Assembly: GCA_005776945.1 (NCBI GenBank)
Contig: SXOB01000011.1
Span: 1-64,000 of the forward strand
Reading direction: 5' to 3'
Origin: Pseudomonadota bacterium
Lineage (GTDB): Bacteria; Myxococcota_A; UBA796; GCA-2862545
DNA: 64,000 bases
A model generated the notes under the pieces. It saw nothing but the letters and a program-made list of their open reading frames with translations, did no database searches and was not told where the DNA came from. Shown piece after piece: positions 1 through 8,563 of this stretch (position 1 is its first letter; every line of letters starts with the position of its first letter). The position numbers were made by a program, and so were the translations under genes.

Positions 1-110
1 ACTACAATGAGATTCGCCCGCATTCAAGCCTCGGCTATCTCACGCCGAAGGAACACAAGCAGCGGCTTTTGAGGAAGAACAACCAGACGGTGGCGGCGAA
101 TCTAACGTAA
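1..110 (+). CDS. IS3-family transposase (OrfB, integrase core), C-terminal fragment
   Basis: This is the last 35 codons of a transposase whose beginning lies outside the window; the reading frame starts at base 3 and ends at a TAA at 108-110. The fragment contains YNEIRPHSSLGYLTPKE, the hallmark C-terminal motif of IS3-family DDE integrases (family knowledge). This places it downstream of the catalytic glutamate, so the catalytic residues themselves are not visible. It would encode the enzyme that excises and integrates the element. Whether the full copy is intact cannot be judged from this window. Confidence 0.9.
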   Translation, partial: YNEIRPHSSLGYLTPKEHKQRLLRKNNQTVAANLT

Positions 111-139
111 TGGTTGGTCCGAAGAATCCAGGCAGGTCA
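1..139 (+). mobile_element. right end of an IS3-family insertion sequence
   Basis: The element includes the transposase fragment plus about 29 bases after its stop codon. Read inward from the right, bases 139 to 120 begin TGACCTGCCTGG. That resembles the terminal inverted repeats I recall for IS3-family elements, which often start TGACCTGCC (recalled, not searched). The boundary at 139 is therefore an inference. The left end and any target-site duplication are outside the window. If the boundary is right, the terminal TGA of the element serves as the stop codon of the neighbouring minus-strand gene. Confidence 0.55.
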
Positions 140-943
140 CAACCATGGCGGGTGGTCAGGGTCCAAGTAGATTCCGAGGGCGCCATCTGGCGGTGTCGCG
201 TAGACGGCGAGCAGGCCGCCGGAAACGAGCAAGCCCCCCCGAATCGCCCCGAGGCGTCCGGGTGGGAAGGCCGCGTAGACGTCGCTCCCATCGCGTAGAA
301 GATAGGTTCCACGCCCTGAGGTGGTCGCCGGGCATCCCATGAGACCGTCATTGGCAAGGCCTGGGAAGGCACCCAGGTCGCCATGTTCGTGTTCGTCGAA
401 CACGATCTGTGAGGAGCCCTCACACACGAGGCGGACGACCGAACGACCGCCTTCCCGCCCCCTCACGATCACGTCGCCCGGGCGGTTCACGACGGGGAGC
501 CCTTGGGGCTCCGTGAGGGTGTGAGCCGCACGACTCACGTGACCGTTTCGCCAGACGAAGAACCCGTCGGTGCCGTCGGTTCCTGTCGCTCGGAAAGCGA
601 TGTCGCGCTCCCAGGTGGGGCCCGCCGGCCCGATGGCGGCCCAGCCGTCGCCGGATTCGGTCAACGTCGTCGGGCTTTGGCCATCGTGATGGAGCAGCGC
701 TGTGCGGCCGTCCGGGTAGCGGGCATAGGCCACGATGTGGCCCCGAGCGTCGATTTCGGGGTGGCTGATCCAGCTGGCCGCCCCCGCCGACACGGGATCG
801 AAGCCATCGCCAGTGAGGCGGTGGACGACGGTAGAGCCATCGGCCTGGGTGCTTGTGAATGCGACCTGGCCGGCTTCGTTGACGGACGGTACCCACGGTC
901 CCAGGTCCTCGATGCGAGTGACATACACAGGGATGTGCGGCAT
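137..943 (-). CDS. NxxGxxAF-repeat protein (DUF7453/choice-of-anchor-like), possibly 3'-truncated by the IS
   Basis: This 268-aa protein has repeated beta-strand units of the type NxxG-x-(V/I)-AF: VNEAGQVAFTS near residue 22, IDARGHIVAYAR near residue 64, and further degenerate copies. These are seen in tandem-repeat, probably propeller-like, proteins called choice-of-anchor NxxGxxAF proteins (family knowledge). No signal peptide is visible from the ATG at 943, so its cellular location is unclear. The start lies 38 bases from the divergent gene at 982. Its stop codon coincides with the proposed end of the IS element, and the sequence finishes abruptly in DPDHPPWL without the usual C-terminal anchor. 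It may therefore be a truncated allele. The biochemical role is unknown. Confidence 0.7.
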   Translation of the reverse strand: MPHIPVYVTRIEDLGPWVPSVNEAGQVAFTSTQADGSTVVHRLTGDGFDPVSAGAASWISHPEIDARGHIVAYARYPDGRTALLHHDGQSPTTLTESGDGWAAIGPAGPTWERDIAFRATGTDGTDGFFVWRNGHVSRAAHTLTEPQGLPVVNRPGDVIVRGREGGRSVVRLVCEGSSQIVFDEHEHGDLGAFPGLANDGLMGCPATTSGRGTYLLRDGSDVYAAFPPGRLGAIRGGLLVSGGLLAVYATPPDGALGIYLDPDHPPWL

Positions 944-981
944 GGCGTCCGTTACCCTGTCTGTGCGAGGAGGACGTCGCC

Positions 982-1380
982 ATGAGCTGGATTCGGTTGG
1001 CGTTGGTCATCGACTGCGCGCTAGCGGCCATTGCAGGCATACAAGGAACGTTCTGGCCGGCCACATGGCACGGAAGCACCTCGGCAGTTGTGCTCCCGGA
1101 CGCAGGCCTTGACCAAGTTCGCCTCCTTGGTACGGTGTACTTCAACTATGCGGTGCTTGTTGGCGTGGGTTTGTGGCGAGGTGATGCCGGGTTTTGGCGT
1201 GCCTTCCTGGTCGCCGCAGCGGTCGGAGACCTCACCCACCTCGTGTTCTTTCTTCGGTTGCTGTCTCAAGATGGCGCCTATTGGGGCCCGACGGCGGTCG
1301 CGAATATCGTGTACGTCGCGCTGTACGTTCCTTTCAAGCTATGGTTGGCGGCCCATCCCTCGCGGGCTTGTGCCCTTTGA
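982..1380 (+). CDS. small integral membrane protein, about 4 TM segments
   Basis: This 132-aa hydrophobic protein has predicted membrane helices near residues 5-25, 48-66, 72-92 and 103-123, separated by short loops. I do not recognise a named family. Size and topology resemble small DoxX-like or uncharacterised four-helix membrane proteins, but the usual motifs are not evident. The ATG at 982 follows an AGGAGGACGTCGCC stretch that serves as the ribosome binding site. Its stop codon overlaps the proposed TTG start of the acetyltransferase downstream, so the two are probably co-translated. Confidence 0.75.
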   Translation: MSWIRLALVIDCALAAIAGIQGTFWPATWHGSTSAVVLPDAGLDQVRLLGTVYFNYAVLVGVGLWRGDAGFWRAFLVAAAVGDLTHLVFFLRLLSQDGAYWGPTAVANIVYVALYVPFKLWLAAHPSRACAL

Positions 1381-1925
1381 CGACGTTGAGGACGCCTCGG
1401 CTTGAATTGCGTCGCTGGCAGGCGTCCGACGCCGATGGTTTCGCGGCGATGAATTCCGATCCGGAGGTGATGCGCTGGCTTCCGTCGGCGCTCACGAGAA
1501 AGGAAAGCGACCAGTTGATGACGCAAATCGACGACGGATTCGCGTCGAGGGGATTTGGCGTCTGGGCGGCCGAGCGGCGGGATGATGGTGCTTTCCTCGG
1601 ATTTGTTGGGCTCAACGTGCCGAGATGGGAACTGCCTTTCTGGGCGTGCGTGGAAGTCGCGTGGCGGCTTTCTCGGGCCGCGTGGGGCTTCGGCTACGCC
1701 ACAGAAGGGGCACGCGAGGCCCTGCGCTTCGGATTCGAGGACGTGGGGCTCGAGCGAATTCGGTCGTGGACGGTTCCGGAAAACCGACGTTCGCTGGCGG
1801 TGATGGACCGTTTGGGGATGACGCGGCTTGGAGAATTCGACCACCCCGCTCTGCCCGATGGGCACGCGCTACGTCGCCATGTCCACATGGTCCTCGAGCG
1901 TACGGACTGGCAGGCCGCCCGGTAG
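1377..1925 (+). CDS. GNAT-family N-acetyltransferase (RimJ/RimL type)
   Basis: This 182-aa protein begins (M)TTLRTPRLELRRW, the typical N-terminus of RimJ/RimL-like GNAT enzymes. The acetyl-CoA-binding region is around AWGFGYATEGAREAL, followed by ENRRSLAVMDRLGM, the conserved motif-B helix. Such enzymes transfer acetyl from acetyl-CoA to an amino group; the substrate here is unknown and the location should be cytosolic. I chose the TTG at 1377, which overlaps the stop of the upstream gene. The ATG at 1341 is an alternative that adds 12 residues not typical of the family. Confidence 0.85.
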   Translation: MTTLRTPRLELRRWQASDADGFAAMNSDPEVMRWLPSALTRKESDQLMTQIDDGFASRGFGVWAAERRDDGAFLGFVGLNVPRWELPFWACVEVAWRLSRAAWGFGYATEGAREALRFGFEDVGLERIRSWTVPENRRSLAVMDRLGMTRLGEFDHPALPDGHALRRHVHMVLERTDWQAAR

Positions 1926-1936
1926 CCTGCGCCGCA

Positions 1937-3283
1937 TCAGCGATCCGTGGCCCGGCCGCGCCCCGAGTACACGTGTTCGAGCGTCGCCTGGATGCTGGCG
2001 ACGCCGTAGCCTCGTTCGACGACGGCAAAGGGGACGTTGGCCGACTTGCAGGCCGGGACGATGGCGTCCCATGTTTTGTGGCTGAGGAAACGGGCCAGGA
2101 GGATGACGACGTCGATTCCCCCGCGGGTGACTCGCTCGGCGAGGGCTTCCACGCGACGGGGCTCCCAGCCGCTGTCCCAGTAGACCGAGTTGAATCCGAA
2201 GGCTGCTTTCACCCGATCCTGGGCTTGTTCTCTCCGGTCGCCGCCGACCAGGATGGCGTCGCGGCCACGTGTACGGTCCAGGAACGGCCAGTCCGCGGGG
2301 ACGACGTCGGGCGGTGAGCCAGGGGGCGCTTCCGTTTCCGCGAGGTGCTTCCGGACCGCCTTGCGGACGGCCTTGAGGTCGGGTGCAATCAGATCCAGGT
2401 AGGGCGCCAACCGTCGCGTGAGTCTCGGGTCAGCTGATGCGATGCCAGATTCGAGGACGTGCCGCACGAGGGTGGAGAGGGCGCTCGGTTCCTGGGACGC
2501 CTCCAACGCCGCGGTCAGCGCGGCCAGCGCGCGTTCCGGATTGGGCTCGACGGAGGCCTCGGGGGTCCGCTCCTTGAGGTAGGCCCAAGCGTCCTCGGCG
2601 TCTTCCAGCCACGTTGCCATGCGTGGCGTTTGGTTGCGCGAAAGGCCGACGACAAAGCCGGGTTGCCGCTCCTTGCTGTACTTGGTCAGGCTCGAAAACA
2701 GGCCGTTGAGGTCGCCTGTGGCGTGCGCGATGAAGTACCTTACGCGCGCCGCGATGAGGCTGACGAGGGCGCGTCGCCCTTCGATATCGACCGCCATGTC
2801 GAGGTCCCAGAGCAGGCGTGTGGCCTCGGTAAGGGCGGCCCGCTGTTGCTCCCAGCCGGCCGCATCCGCGACAACTTCGGGACGCCCAAGGTGCTTGAGG
2901 ATCGCGCGCAGGCGGACGGGCGGAGCCGCGGGCGTGGGCGCGCCTCGGCCGAAGAGCCTTGCAACGGCGTCGGGGTCCAGGGAGGGCCGCGGAGTAAGCG
3001 ACGGGGCCGCTGCGGTTTCGACTGCGACCCGAGCGACGCTTGGGGTCGCTGGCCCAGGGGAGGCGGGCGTGGCTGGTGGGTCGGGCGCTGGATTCGAAGG
3101 GGGCTCGGGTGAGGTGGTGTCGGCCCGCAGTTCCGCGTCTACGTGTTGGGCTGTGGCCGCCAGGCCGGCCGCAACGGCGGGCTCAACGGCGACAGGGGCT
3201 GCGGCCTCGGAAGCACGTGGACCTCCGGCCAGATGTCCACCGGCATCGATCCACCCAAGCGTCGCGAAGCCGAGTCGCGCCAT
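1937..3283 (-). CDS. DUF2325 domain-containing protein
   Basis: This 448-aa protein has an Ala/Pro-rich N-terminal linker (about residues 20-110), a helical middle region (about 120-340), and a C-terminal DUF2325-like domain. The last starts at AILVGGDRREQ, passes through VVILLARFLSHKTWD and ends with VPFAVVERGYGVASIQATL. DUF2325 is a small Rossmann-like domain of unknown function. No signal peptide is visible. The gene ends 11 bases from the convergent acetyltransferase gene. A better-looking N-terminus (MATLAELIREARNARRD) lies just upstream in another frame, so the true gene may start at 3414 with a frameshift or sequence error near 3283-3300. Confidence 0.75.
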   Translation of the reverse strand: MARLGFATLGWIDAGGHLAGGPRASEAAAPVAVEPAVAAGLAATAQHVDAELRADTTSPEPPSNPAPDPPATPASPGPATPSVARVAVETAAAPSLTPRPSLDPDAVARLFGRGAPTPAAPPVRLRAILKHLGRPEVVADAAGWEQQRAALTEATRLLWDLDMAVDIEGRRALVSLIAARVRYFIAHATGDLNGLFSSLTKYSKERQPGFVVGLSRNQTPRMATWLEDAEDAWAYLKERTPEASVEPNPERALAALTAALEASQEPSALSTLVRHVLESGIASADPRLTRRLAPYLDLIAPDLKAVRKAVRKHLAETEAPPGSPPDVVPADWPFLDRTRGRDAILVGGDRREQAQDRVKAAFGFNSVYWDSGWEPRRVEALAERVTRGGIDVVILLARFLSHKTWDAIVPACKSANVPFAVVERGYGVASIQATLEHVYSGRGRATDR

Positions 3284-3414
3284 GGCGCTGTCCCGAGTGC
3301 GGCGAGTCGGTCTCCGTCGCCGGGACGGGGCGCCCGCGCCACTTCCGCCATGGCCTCTTCCATGTCTCTGCGGGCGTTGCGCGCTTCCCGAATCAGCTCA
3401 GCGAGTGTCGCCAT
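3284..3414 (-). other. probable out-of-frame 5' part of the DUF2325 gene
   Basis: An ATG at 3414, 21 bases after the stop of the hydrolase gene, opens a frame encoding MATLAELIREARNARRD followed by EEAMAEVARAPRPGDGD. That is a plausible amphipathic helix for a protein start. The frame continues past 3283 only as an unconvincing Pro-rich tail ending at 3139, where the adjacent frame becomes the DUF2325 protein. The simplest reading is one gene split by a one-base frameshift or sequence error. A short overlapping independent gene is the alternative. Confidence 0.35.
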
Positions 3415-3435
3415 GGTCGTTGCCGGTGGGCAGGT

Positions 3436-5358
3436 TCACGGACACGTATCGGCACGGACGCCCAAGCATGGGCCGTCACACGTCATCTCGATGCGGCCTT
3501 CGCGCAGGAAGGTGGCGAGTTGGGCTTGTGCAGCCGGCTCGCGGCGCGGGCACTCATGGGTGTCGAAGGCGGGGTCGGGCGGCACGTTGCCGAGCGGTTC
3601 GGACGGGACGTCCGAGTAGGCCCACTCGACGATGCCAGACGCCTCGAAGGGTGCGGTCAACTCGTCGACGTCCCAGATGGGCCGGGTCTGTGGGGCAATG
3701 GTCGACGCCCCCCAAGCCCGCGCCATCACCTGGGCGCCCAGCGTCGTGACTTGGGCGTCGCCGATGGCCGCTTGGATCAGGATGCGTTTGTCGGGGATGC
3801 CGGGAAGGGGATCATCGGAGTCGAGGGCCCAGGCGTAGCCACTTGGCTCGCCCGGGTCCCAAAGGGTTTGCAGGGCGGCCAGCACGAGGCTGATCTCGGC
3901 GTCGTCCGTGTATTTGGCCTTGAAGATGAGGAAGAAGGCCTCGAAGTCCGCGCTACGGCTCAACAGCAGGCTGTAGGGCATGCCTGGGACCCCGAGAACC
4001 GCCCGCTCGATGTCGGGGCTCGCCATCGTGTAGGCGCCCCCAAGAATGCCGCCCTGGCTGTTGCCGTAGAATGCGAACTGGTCCGGGTCGATGACGGAGA
4101 CGCCGTCCACTTGAAGGTCGGGATGTGCGACGAGTGAGGTCCGCGCCATGTGCAGGCCGGCCATGAGCTCGACGAAGCCCTGTTGGCTGCGCTCGGGGAT
4201 CATCCGGAAGCGGGACACGTCGGTCGCCAACATGAGGGTGAGGGCGCCGGCGTCGTCCGTTGCCATGCCGGTCCAGTCCTGGGCCAGGATGACGAAGCGA
4301 TGTTCCGAGGCGAGGGACGCGAGGTAGTCCCCGCGCGCCTCGTCGTAGGTGCCGAGCAGGCCGTGCCCGTACTGCAGGATGGCGCCGCCCGGTTCGTTTT
4401 TGACGCTGCAGGGGACGCGGAGGAGAAAGCCGACGTCCGTGGTGCCGTTGGCGTAGGGCAGACCGTTGGCGTCCCGCGTGAGGACCGCCGTTGGCGCGTC
4501 GATGTCCGTGTACAAGGTGGTCGGGAAGGTCCCCTCGATCGTCTTCCAGATCAGGGTGTCTGCGAGCTCGCAGTCCGATTCCTCGACGGTCGTGAAGGTC
4601 GGGGTCGGCCCAGCCGGCGTGCGCGTGGCGACGTGGTCGTCGCGGATGGCGAGCATCTTGCCGAGGCTGCGCTCTCGACTGACGGTCGTGAAGTCCCAGG
4701 CCAACAGAAGTTCGCTGCGGGGGAGGCCAGCCGCCTCGAGCGCGGGGAAGATGACGTTGTCGTAGTGGTCGCGCCGCCCCTCGATGTCGCCATCGGTCGT
4801 AGATTCGCCGTCGCGGAGCGCTCGGAACGCGTCACTTGGCTCGGCGTCGGTGCCGTCGTCGAGGACCACACGCCGGATGGCCGCGATGTGGCGGTGGCCA
4901 TGGCGCATCGGGTTCATGGGTCGTAGCGTCAGCACGCGGCGAGACACGTCTTCGGCGAGAAGGTCGACCTCGACGAAGTGGGGGACGCGCTCGCCGGTGT
5001 CTACGTCGAGCAGCACGGTCGCGGAATCGGGCAGCAGGCTCGCGCCGAGATCCGTATGCGCGGGCAGCCCTTCGGCGGTCGCGTTGGGAATCAGCGTGAG
5101 GAGCGGGCCCCAGATGCTGAACCCGTCCAACTCGTTCCAGGCCGTGGGGTCGAGCTCGACGTTGTCGCGATTCGTCGGCAAGGCGCCGGGCGGGAAGAAG
5201 ACCTCCATCCCGGTGGCGCCTTCGCGCTGAAACGTGGACGAGGGCCAGGGCAGCGCGCACAGGCCGGGGTCGACCGGGTCGCAGCCCGTGGGCTTGGAAA
5301 GGACGACGGGAACGACGTCCGTCGCGGGCTTGCAGGCGAGCCAGAGCGTCCAGAACAT
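3436..5358 (-). CDS. alpha/beta-hydrolase lipoprotein, surface or periplasmic
   Basis: This 640-aa predicted lipoprotein starts MFWTLWLACKPATD with the lipobox Cys at residue 9. The ATG at 5358 was chosen because it gives this export signal and sits 22 bases after the upstream stop. Residues 331-336 (GHGLLG) form a likely oxyanion-hole segment and residues 432-437 (GNSQGG) the nucleophile elbow with Ser434, so it is probably an esterase, lipase or peptidase of the alpha/beta-hydrolase fold. The N-terminal 300 residues look like an extra beta-rich domain. The substrate is unknown. It is probably co-transcribed with the vWA gene upstream. Confidence 0.8.
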   Translation of the reverse strand: MFWTLWLACKPATDVVPVVLSKPTGCDPVDPGLCALPWPSSTFQREGATGMEVFFPPGALPTNRDNVELDPTAWNELDGFSIWGPLLTLIPNATAEGLPAHTDLGASLLPDSATVLLDVDTGERVPHFVEVDLLAEDVSRRVLTLRPMNPMRHGHRHIAAIRRVVLDDGTDAEPSDAFRALRDGESTTDGDIEGRRDHYDNVIFPALEAAGLPRSELLLAWDFTTVSRERSLGKMLAIRDDHVATRTPAGPTPTFTTVEESDCELADTLIWKTIEGTFPTTLYTDIDAPTAVLTRDANGLPYANGTTDVGFLLRVPCSVKNEPGGAILQYGHGLLGTYDEARGDYLASLASEHRFVILAQDWTGMATDDAGALTLMLATDVSRFRMIPERSQQGFVELMAGLHMARTSLVAHPDLQVDGVSVIDPDQFAFYGNSQGGILGGAYTMASPDIERAVLGVPGMPYSLLLSRSADFEAFFLIFKAKYTDDAEISLVLAALQTLWDPGEPSGYAWALDSDDPLPGIPDKRILIQAAIGDAQVTTLGAQVMARAWGASTIAPQTRPIWDVDELTAPFEASGIVEWAYSDVPSEPLGNVPPDPAFDTHECPRREPAAQAQLATFLREGRIEMTCDGPCLGVRADTCP

Positions 5359-5380
5359 GGCTGCGTCTAACCCGGGCGGT

Positions 5381-6343
5381 TCAGAGCACCGTGTAGTGGA
5401 CGTGGACCACGCTGCCGCGCGGCGGCAACGCCGCTCCATGGAAGGTGATCGAGGTGTTGGACTCGTCGTAGGTCCAGCCGTTGACCGGGTCGGAGGCGAC
5501 TTCCATGCCATCGACGTCGACAACGATCGTGTCCGGCCTCGCCGGATCGGGGAGTTGGAATGTCGCCATCAAGCCCGACGCGCGGACACCCAGGTCGTTG
5601 AGGAGCGTCGACCAGTCATCGTTGCAGATGTCGTAGACGAGGCCGTCGGTCATCAGAGCAGCGGTGACGTAGCGGTCGCCGATCGCGTTGTCGTCGCACG
5701 CGCTGTCTGGCGTGCCGACGATGGCGCCAATGACGAGGTCGCCGTCACCCACCTGATTCCCGCGGAGCAAGTCGACCCAATGAGACGGCGGCAGGAGCTC
5801 CTCGTCGCGCTTGTAGCAGGCCTCCGCGGGCTCACCGTCGAGTTGGCCCCCGTCGGAACAGTCATCTTCGTCGCTGACGAACAGCACGGCCAGGGACGCC
5901 CCATCCCGCAAGAAGCCCACGTTGGCGGCCGTGGTGGCGGTGTCGGAGAGGGCCATCGCAGCCGCTTCCAGGCCGGACTCCATCGCCGACCCCACGAGGT
6001 CGACCTGAACGCGGTCGGCGAAGAGAGGCAGCACATCGTGTTCGGGCGTGAGGACGGCCGGGGAGCCGCGAAACGCGACGGACATGGGGTTCGCCTCGTC
6101 CCACGTCGTCGTGATCACCGCGATGTGGAAGTCGGTCTCGGCGGCATCCAGGCCTGAGACGAAGGCCTTGAAGCCCGCTGCGAGTTGGTCTTGTTCGTCG
6201 CGCATGCTGCCAGAGTCGTCGACGACGAAGAGGATGTCGGCCCGGTTGTCGGGCGATTGCGCAAACGACACGTCTCGGGTGAAGTGGGACAGGTCGTTTT
6301 CGATGCACGCCACGAACAAGGGGGCCAGGGCGATTCGGATCAC
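5381..6343 (-). CDS. von Willebrand factor A domain lipoprotein
   Basis: This 320-aa protein starts at a GTG (6343) with a GGAGG ribosome binding site and a short lipoprotein signal MIRIALAPLFVAC. A vWA domain follows at once: ADILFVVDDSGSM contains the MIDAS motif DxSxS at Asp42, Ser44 and Ser46, and VLFVSDEDDC lies further on. The family binds divalent metal and mediates protein-protein contacts at the cell surface. About 80 C-terminal residues form a separate beta-rich region. It sits 22 bases upstream of the hydrolase lipoprotein gene. Partner and role are not deducible. Confidence 0.85.
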   Translation of the reverse strand: MIRIALAPLFVACIENDLSHFTRDVSFAQSPDNRADILFVVDDSGSMRDEQDQLAAGFKAFVSGLDAAETDFHIAVITTTWDEANPMSVAFRGSPAVLTPEHDVLPLFADRVQVDLVGSAMESGLEAAAMALSDTATTAANVGFLRDGASLAVLFVSDEDDCSDGGQLDGEPAEACYKRDEELLPPSHWVDLLRGNQVGDGDLVIGAIVGTPDSACDDNAIGDRYVTAALMTDGLVYDICNDDWSTLLNDLGVRASGLMATFQLPDPARPDTIVVDVDGMEVASDPVNGWTYDESNTSITFHGAALPPRGSVVHVHYTVL

Positions 6344-6452
6344 GATGCCTCCGGGCGGCCCGACTGCAAACAGCGTGCTCGGTCGAAGAGTCCGAACAAC
6401 GCCGTGAATCTGCGGGCATGCGGCGCTCGTGCCGCAGCGTGCCAGCGGCCTG

Positions 6453-7145
6453 CTAGGGCAGGAATTGACCCTCAAACGTGGCGTTCGAGGCGTTGGGTGT
6501 TCCGCCGGTCCCGGTGACGAGGCAACCTTCGCCCTCGCAGCAGTCCGTCAGCCGGAAGATGGAGACGTCGCCGACGACCGGGCCGTAGGTGAGGATCTGG
6601 ACGCGGCCGTCGGGGTCCTCGAGCACGACCTCCTCTCCGACGTCGGACAGGGCGAAGTCGAGGTGATCGAAGCCAGCATAAGGGTCGTCGTCGGCGTAGA
6701 GGAGGAGGGTGCCGCCCGCCGGAACCACGAGGGAGGCGTCGAGGTCGTAGCGCCCGGCGTAACGGTCGTCAGCGATCTCCCAGCCGTCAAGGGAGACGTC
6801 GGCGCCGGTCATGTTGAAGAGCTCGATCCAGTCGGGAGCGACGTCGCCGAGCCACCAACTCGAAACGTTGACGGGCATCACTTCGTTGATGCACAACGCG
6901 GCCGGGCCCGCCGGTGGCAAATCGGGCCTCGTTGTGGTCGTCGTCGACGGCGGCGGCGTGCCAGTCGAGGTTGGAGCGTCCGTGGTGTCTGTGGTTGGCG
7001 GGGTGTCCGTCGTGACGGATGTGTCCGTCGTGACGGATGTGTCCGTCGTGACGGGCGCATCCGACGTCGTCGCGCCCGTCGGCGGATCCAATTCGGTCAT
7101 CGTCAGGGGCCCGTCGCCGCAAGCAGCGAGGGCAAGTGCGGTCAC
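6453..7145 (-). CDS. lamin-tail-domain (LTD) lipoprotein
   Basis: This 230-aa protein starts with a GTG that overlaps the TGA of the upstream CotH gene (GTGA). Its signal MTALALAACGDG is unusually short and lacks a basic n-region. A Thr/Asp/Pro-rich linker (about residues 20-60) contains three TDTSVT-type repeats. The rest is an Ig-like lamin-tail domain: CINEVMPVN, PDWIELFNMTG, LDGWEIADD, LPVPAGG-like loops and DVSIFRLTD. LTD modules are common in secreted bacterial proteins and often occur beside CotH proteins (family knowledge). Likely function is cell-surface binding or display; this is inference. Confidence 0.8.
   Translation of the reverse strand: MTALALAACGDGPLTMTELDPPTGATTSDAPVTTDTSVTTDTSVTTDTPPTTDTTDAPTSTGTPPPSTTTTTRPDLPPAGPAALCINEVMPVNVSSWWLGDVAPDWIELFNMTGADVSLDGWEIADDRYAGRYDLDASLVVPAGGTLLLYADDDPYAGFDHLDFALSDVGEEVVLEDPDGRVQILTYGPVVGDVSIFRLTDCCEGEGCLVTGTGGTPNASNATFEGQFLP
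7003..7056 (-). repeat. three 18-bp tandem repeats in the LTD linker
   Basis: The unit GTGTCCGTCGTGACGGAT (plus-strand reading) is present at 7003-7020 and 7021-7038, and at 7039-7056 with its last two bases changed. Each encodes TDTSVT on the minus strand. The array can vary the linker length without shifting the frame. Confidence 0.85.
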
Positions 7146-8389
7146 AGGCCCCAATGCGACACCAGTGTGGGGGGGTGCTCGTCGAACCAGTCGATGAGGT
7201 CCTGCCGCCCCGTGAGGACAGCTGCGTTGCACCACCAGAGCTTCGGATCGGTGACCGCGTCGTCGTAGGTCAGATCGTGGAGTTCCTGGAGGTAGGACTC
7301 CATGTCCTCGGCGGCCATGTCCTCGATCAGGTTGGCGACGGCGTCGGCCTGGTCGGCCGCGCACGTAGGATCGGCCCAGCAGCCGGCAGATAGGTAGCCC
7401 CGAGGGTTGCTCCAGCTCATTCCCCACATCCAGTCCCACAGGAACGTGTTGTCCAGGTCCCAAGCGTAGATTTCGACCTTTCCGTCGGCGGGATCGAACC
7501 AAATGCGATTGTTGTTTTGATTCAGCGCGTAGCCGTCGTTGTGCCCGATGAACTCCTCGACTGCCAGGAATCGATGCCAGTGGTCCCAGTCGACCACGGG
7601 GTCGGTCAGCGTCATGAAGTCCGGCGTGTACGCGCCCGCCGCATACGCGTCGCTGACGGCGTGCACGTCGGCATGACCGACGTCGATTCCCTCTTCCAGG
7701 ATGTATTGGTCGTGGACCGACGGGCTGAAATCGAGCAACGTGTAGGACCAACCGCCGTACCAGATGTACTTGCCGTCGTACAGGTTGCCGCTGGGATCCG
7801 CGAAGTTGCGCTTGAGCCAGTTCTCGTCTTCGGTCTCGACGACCTGGTACAGGCCGTAGTCCAACCCGTTGAGCGTCACGCGCGTGAAGGCGAGCCGTGG
7901 AACCGCGATTCCGGCCACTTCAAAGACCCGGTACGCGGCTGCTTCTTTGAGGTATGTGCAGTCCGCCACACTGCTGTTGAGCGCCAGCTCTTCGAGGCCG
8001 TAGAACTCGCGTCCTGGCGTGATCCAGTCGAACTCAATCTTGAACTTGGGCTTGTCCCAGATTTCGCGGAATGAGCCAATCGCGCCGCGCAGGCGGAGCC
8101 CGACGTCGCCTACCTCCAGCCCGTCGTAGGTGATGGAGGCCTTGGCGTACTGGAACGGGTTGTCGTCGAGGGCTTGGTAGTTCTCGTCGTCGAGCGTGAT
8201 TTCGACGTGGTGGACGATGTCGCGGCTGAAGATCCAGCCGGCAGGGTCATCCCCAAGGCCGTCGAAGGACTCGGTGACGATGTTGGGTTCGGCACCCGAC
8301 AGCAGGGCCACGGGCTCCCGAGCGGGCGGCTCCGCAGCGGAATGCGTCCCGTCGGGCGCGCAGGCGATCCATACGAGTAAGGTCCACAT
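7142..8389 (-). CDS. CotH-family protein kinase-like lipoprotein
   Basis: This 415-aa protein starts with MWTLLVWIACAPDG (lipobox Cys10). The ATG at 8389 was chosen for this signal. The CotH domain shows KPKFKIEFD, a segment ending LKEAAAYRVFEVAG, DYGLYQVVE, and EIYAWDLDNTFLWD with the conserved DxDN motif. CotH proteins have an atypical protein-kinase fold and phosphorylate surface or spore-coat proteins in Bacillus (family knowledge). The target here is unknown; the adjacent LTD lipoprotein and the divergent VTC operon are candidates by context. Its stop overlaps the LTD start. Confidence 0.85.
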   Translation of the reverse strand: MWTLLVWIACAPDGTHSAAEPPAREPVALLSGAEPNIVTESFDGLGDDPAGWIFSRDIVHHVEITLDDENYQALDDNPFQYAKASITYDGLEVGDVGLRLRGAIGSFREIWDKPKFKIEFDWITPGREFYGLEELALNSSVADCTYLKEAAAYRVFEVAGIAVPRLAFTRVTLNGLDYGLYQVVETEDENWLKRNFADPSGNLYDGKYIWYGGWSYTLLDFSPSVHDQYILEEGIDVGHADVHAVSDAYAAGAYTPDFMTLTDPVVDWDHWHRFLAVEEFIGHNDGYALNQNNNRIWFDPADGKVEIYAWDLDNTFLWDWMWGMSWSNPRGYLSAGCWADPTCAADQADAVANLIEDMAAEDMESYLQELHDLTYDDAVTDPKLWWCNAAVLTGRQDLIDWFDEHPPTLVSHWGL

Positions 8390-8563
8390 GGGGGCAATGT
8401 AGCGTACGCGGCGACCGGCGTAAGAAGATGACCGAGATCTCGCGGTTTTGACATGGCCCTGACGCACGCCGCCCGCGAACAGGCGATCTTGGCACACGTC
8501 AGACCGTTCTCATGCTACGACGTGTCGCGACTGCAACGAACCTGTGACGCCAAGGTGACGAAG
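8390..8563. promoter_or_regulatory. 174-bp divergent intergenic region
   Basis: This region separates two divergent surface-protein operons (CotH/LTD to the left, LTD/VTC/DUF4956/HlyD/CotH to the right) and must contain promoters for both. A TTGACA hexamer lies at about 8448-8453 on the plus strand, but no convincing -10 box follows at 16-18 bases. No exact promoter call is made. Confidence 0.3.

Noticed and set aside
6419-6436. hairpin TGCGGC-6-GCCGCA after the LTD gene as a terminator
   Set aside because: The stem is only 6 bp with no U-tract on either strand.
8448-8480. TTGACA hexamer in the divergent region as a promoter
   Set aside because: No acceptable -10 box at 16-18 bases; only GC-rich sequence follows.
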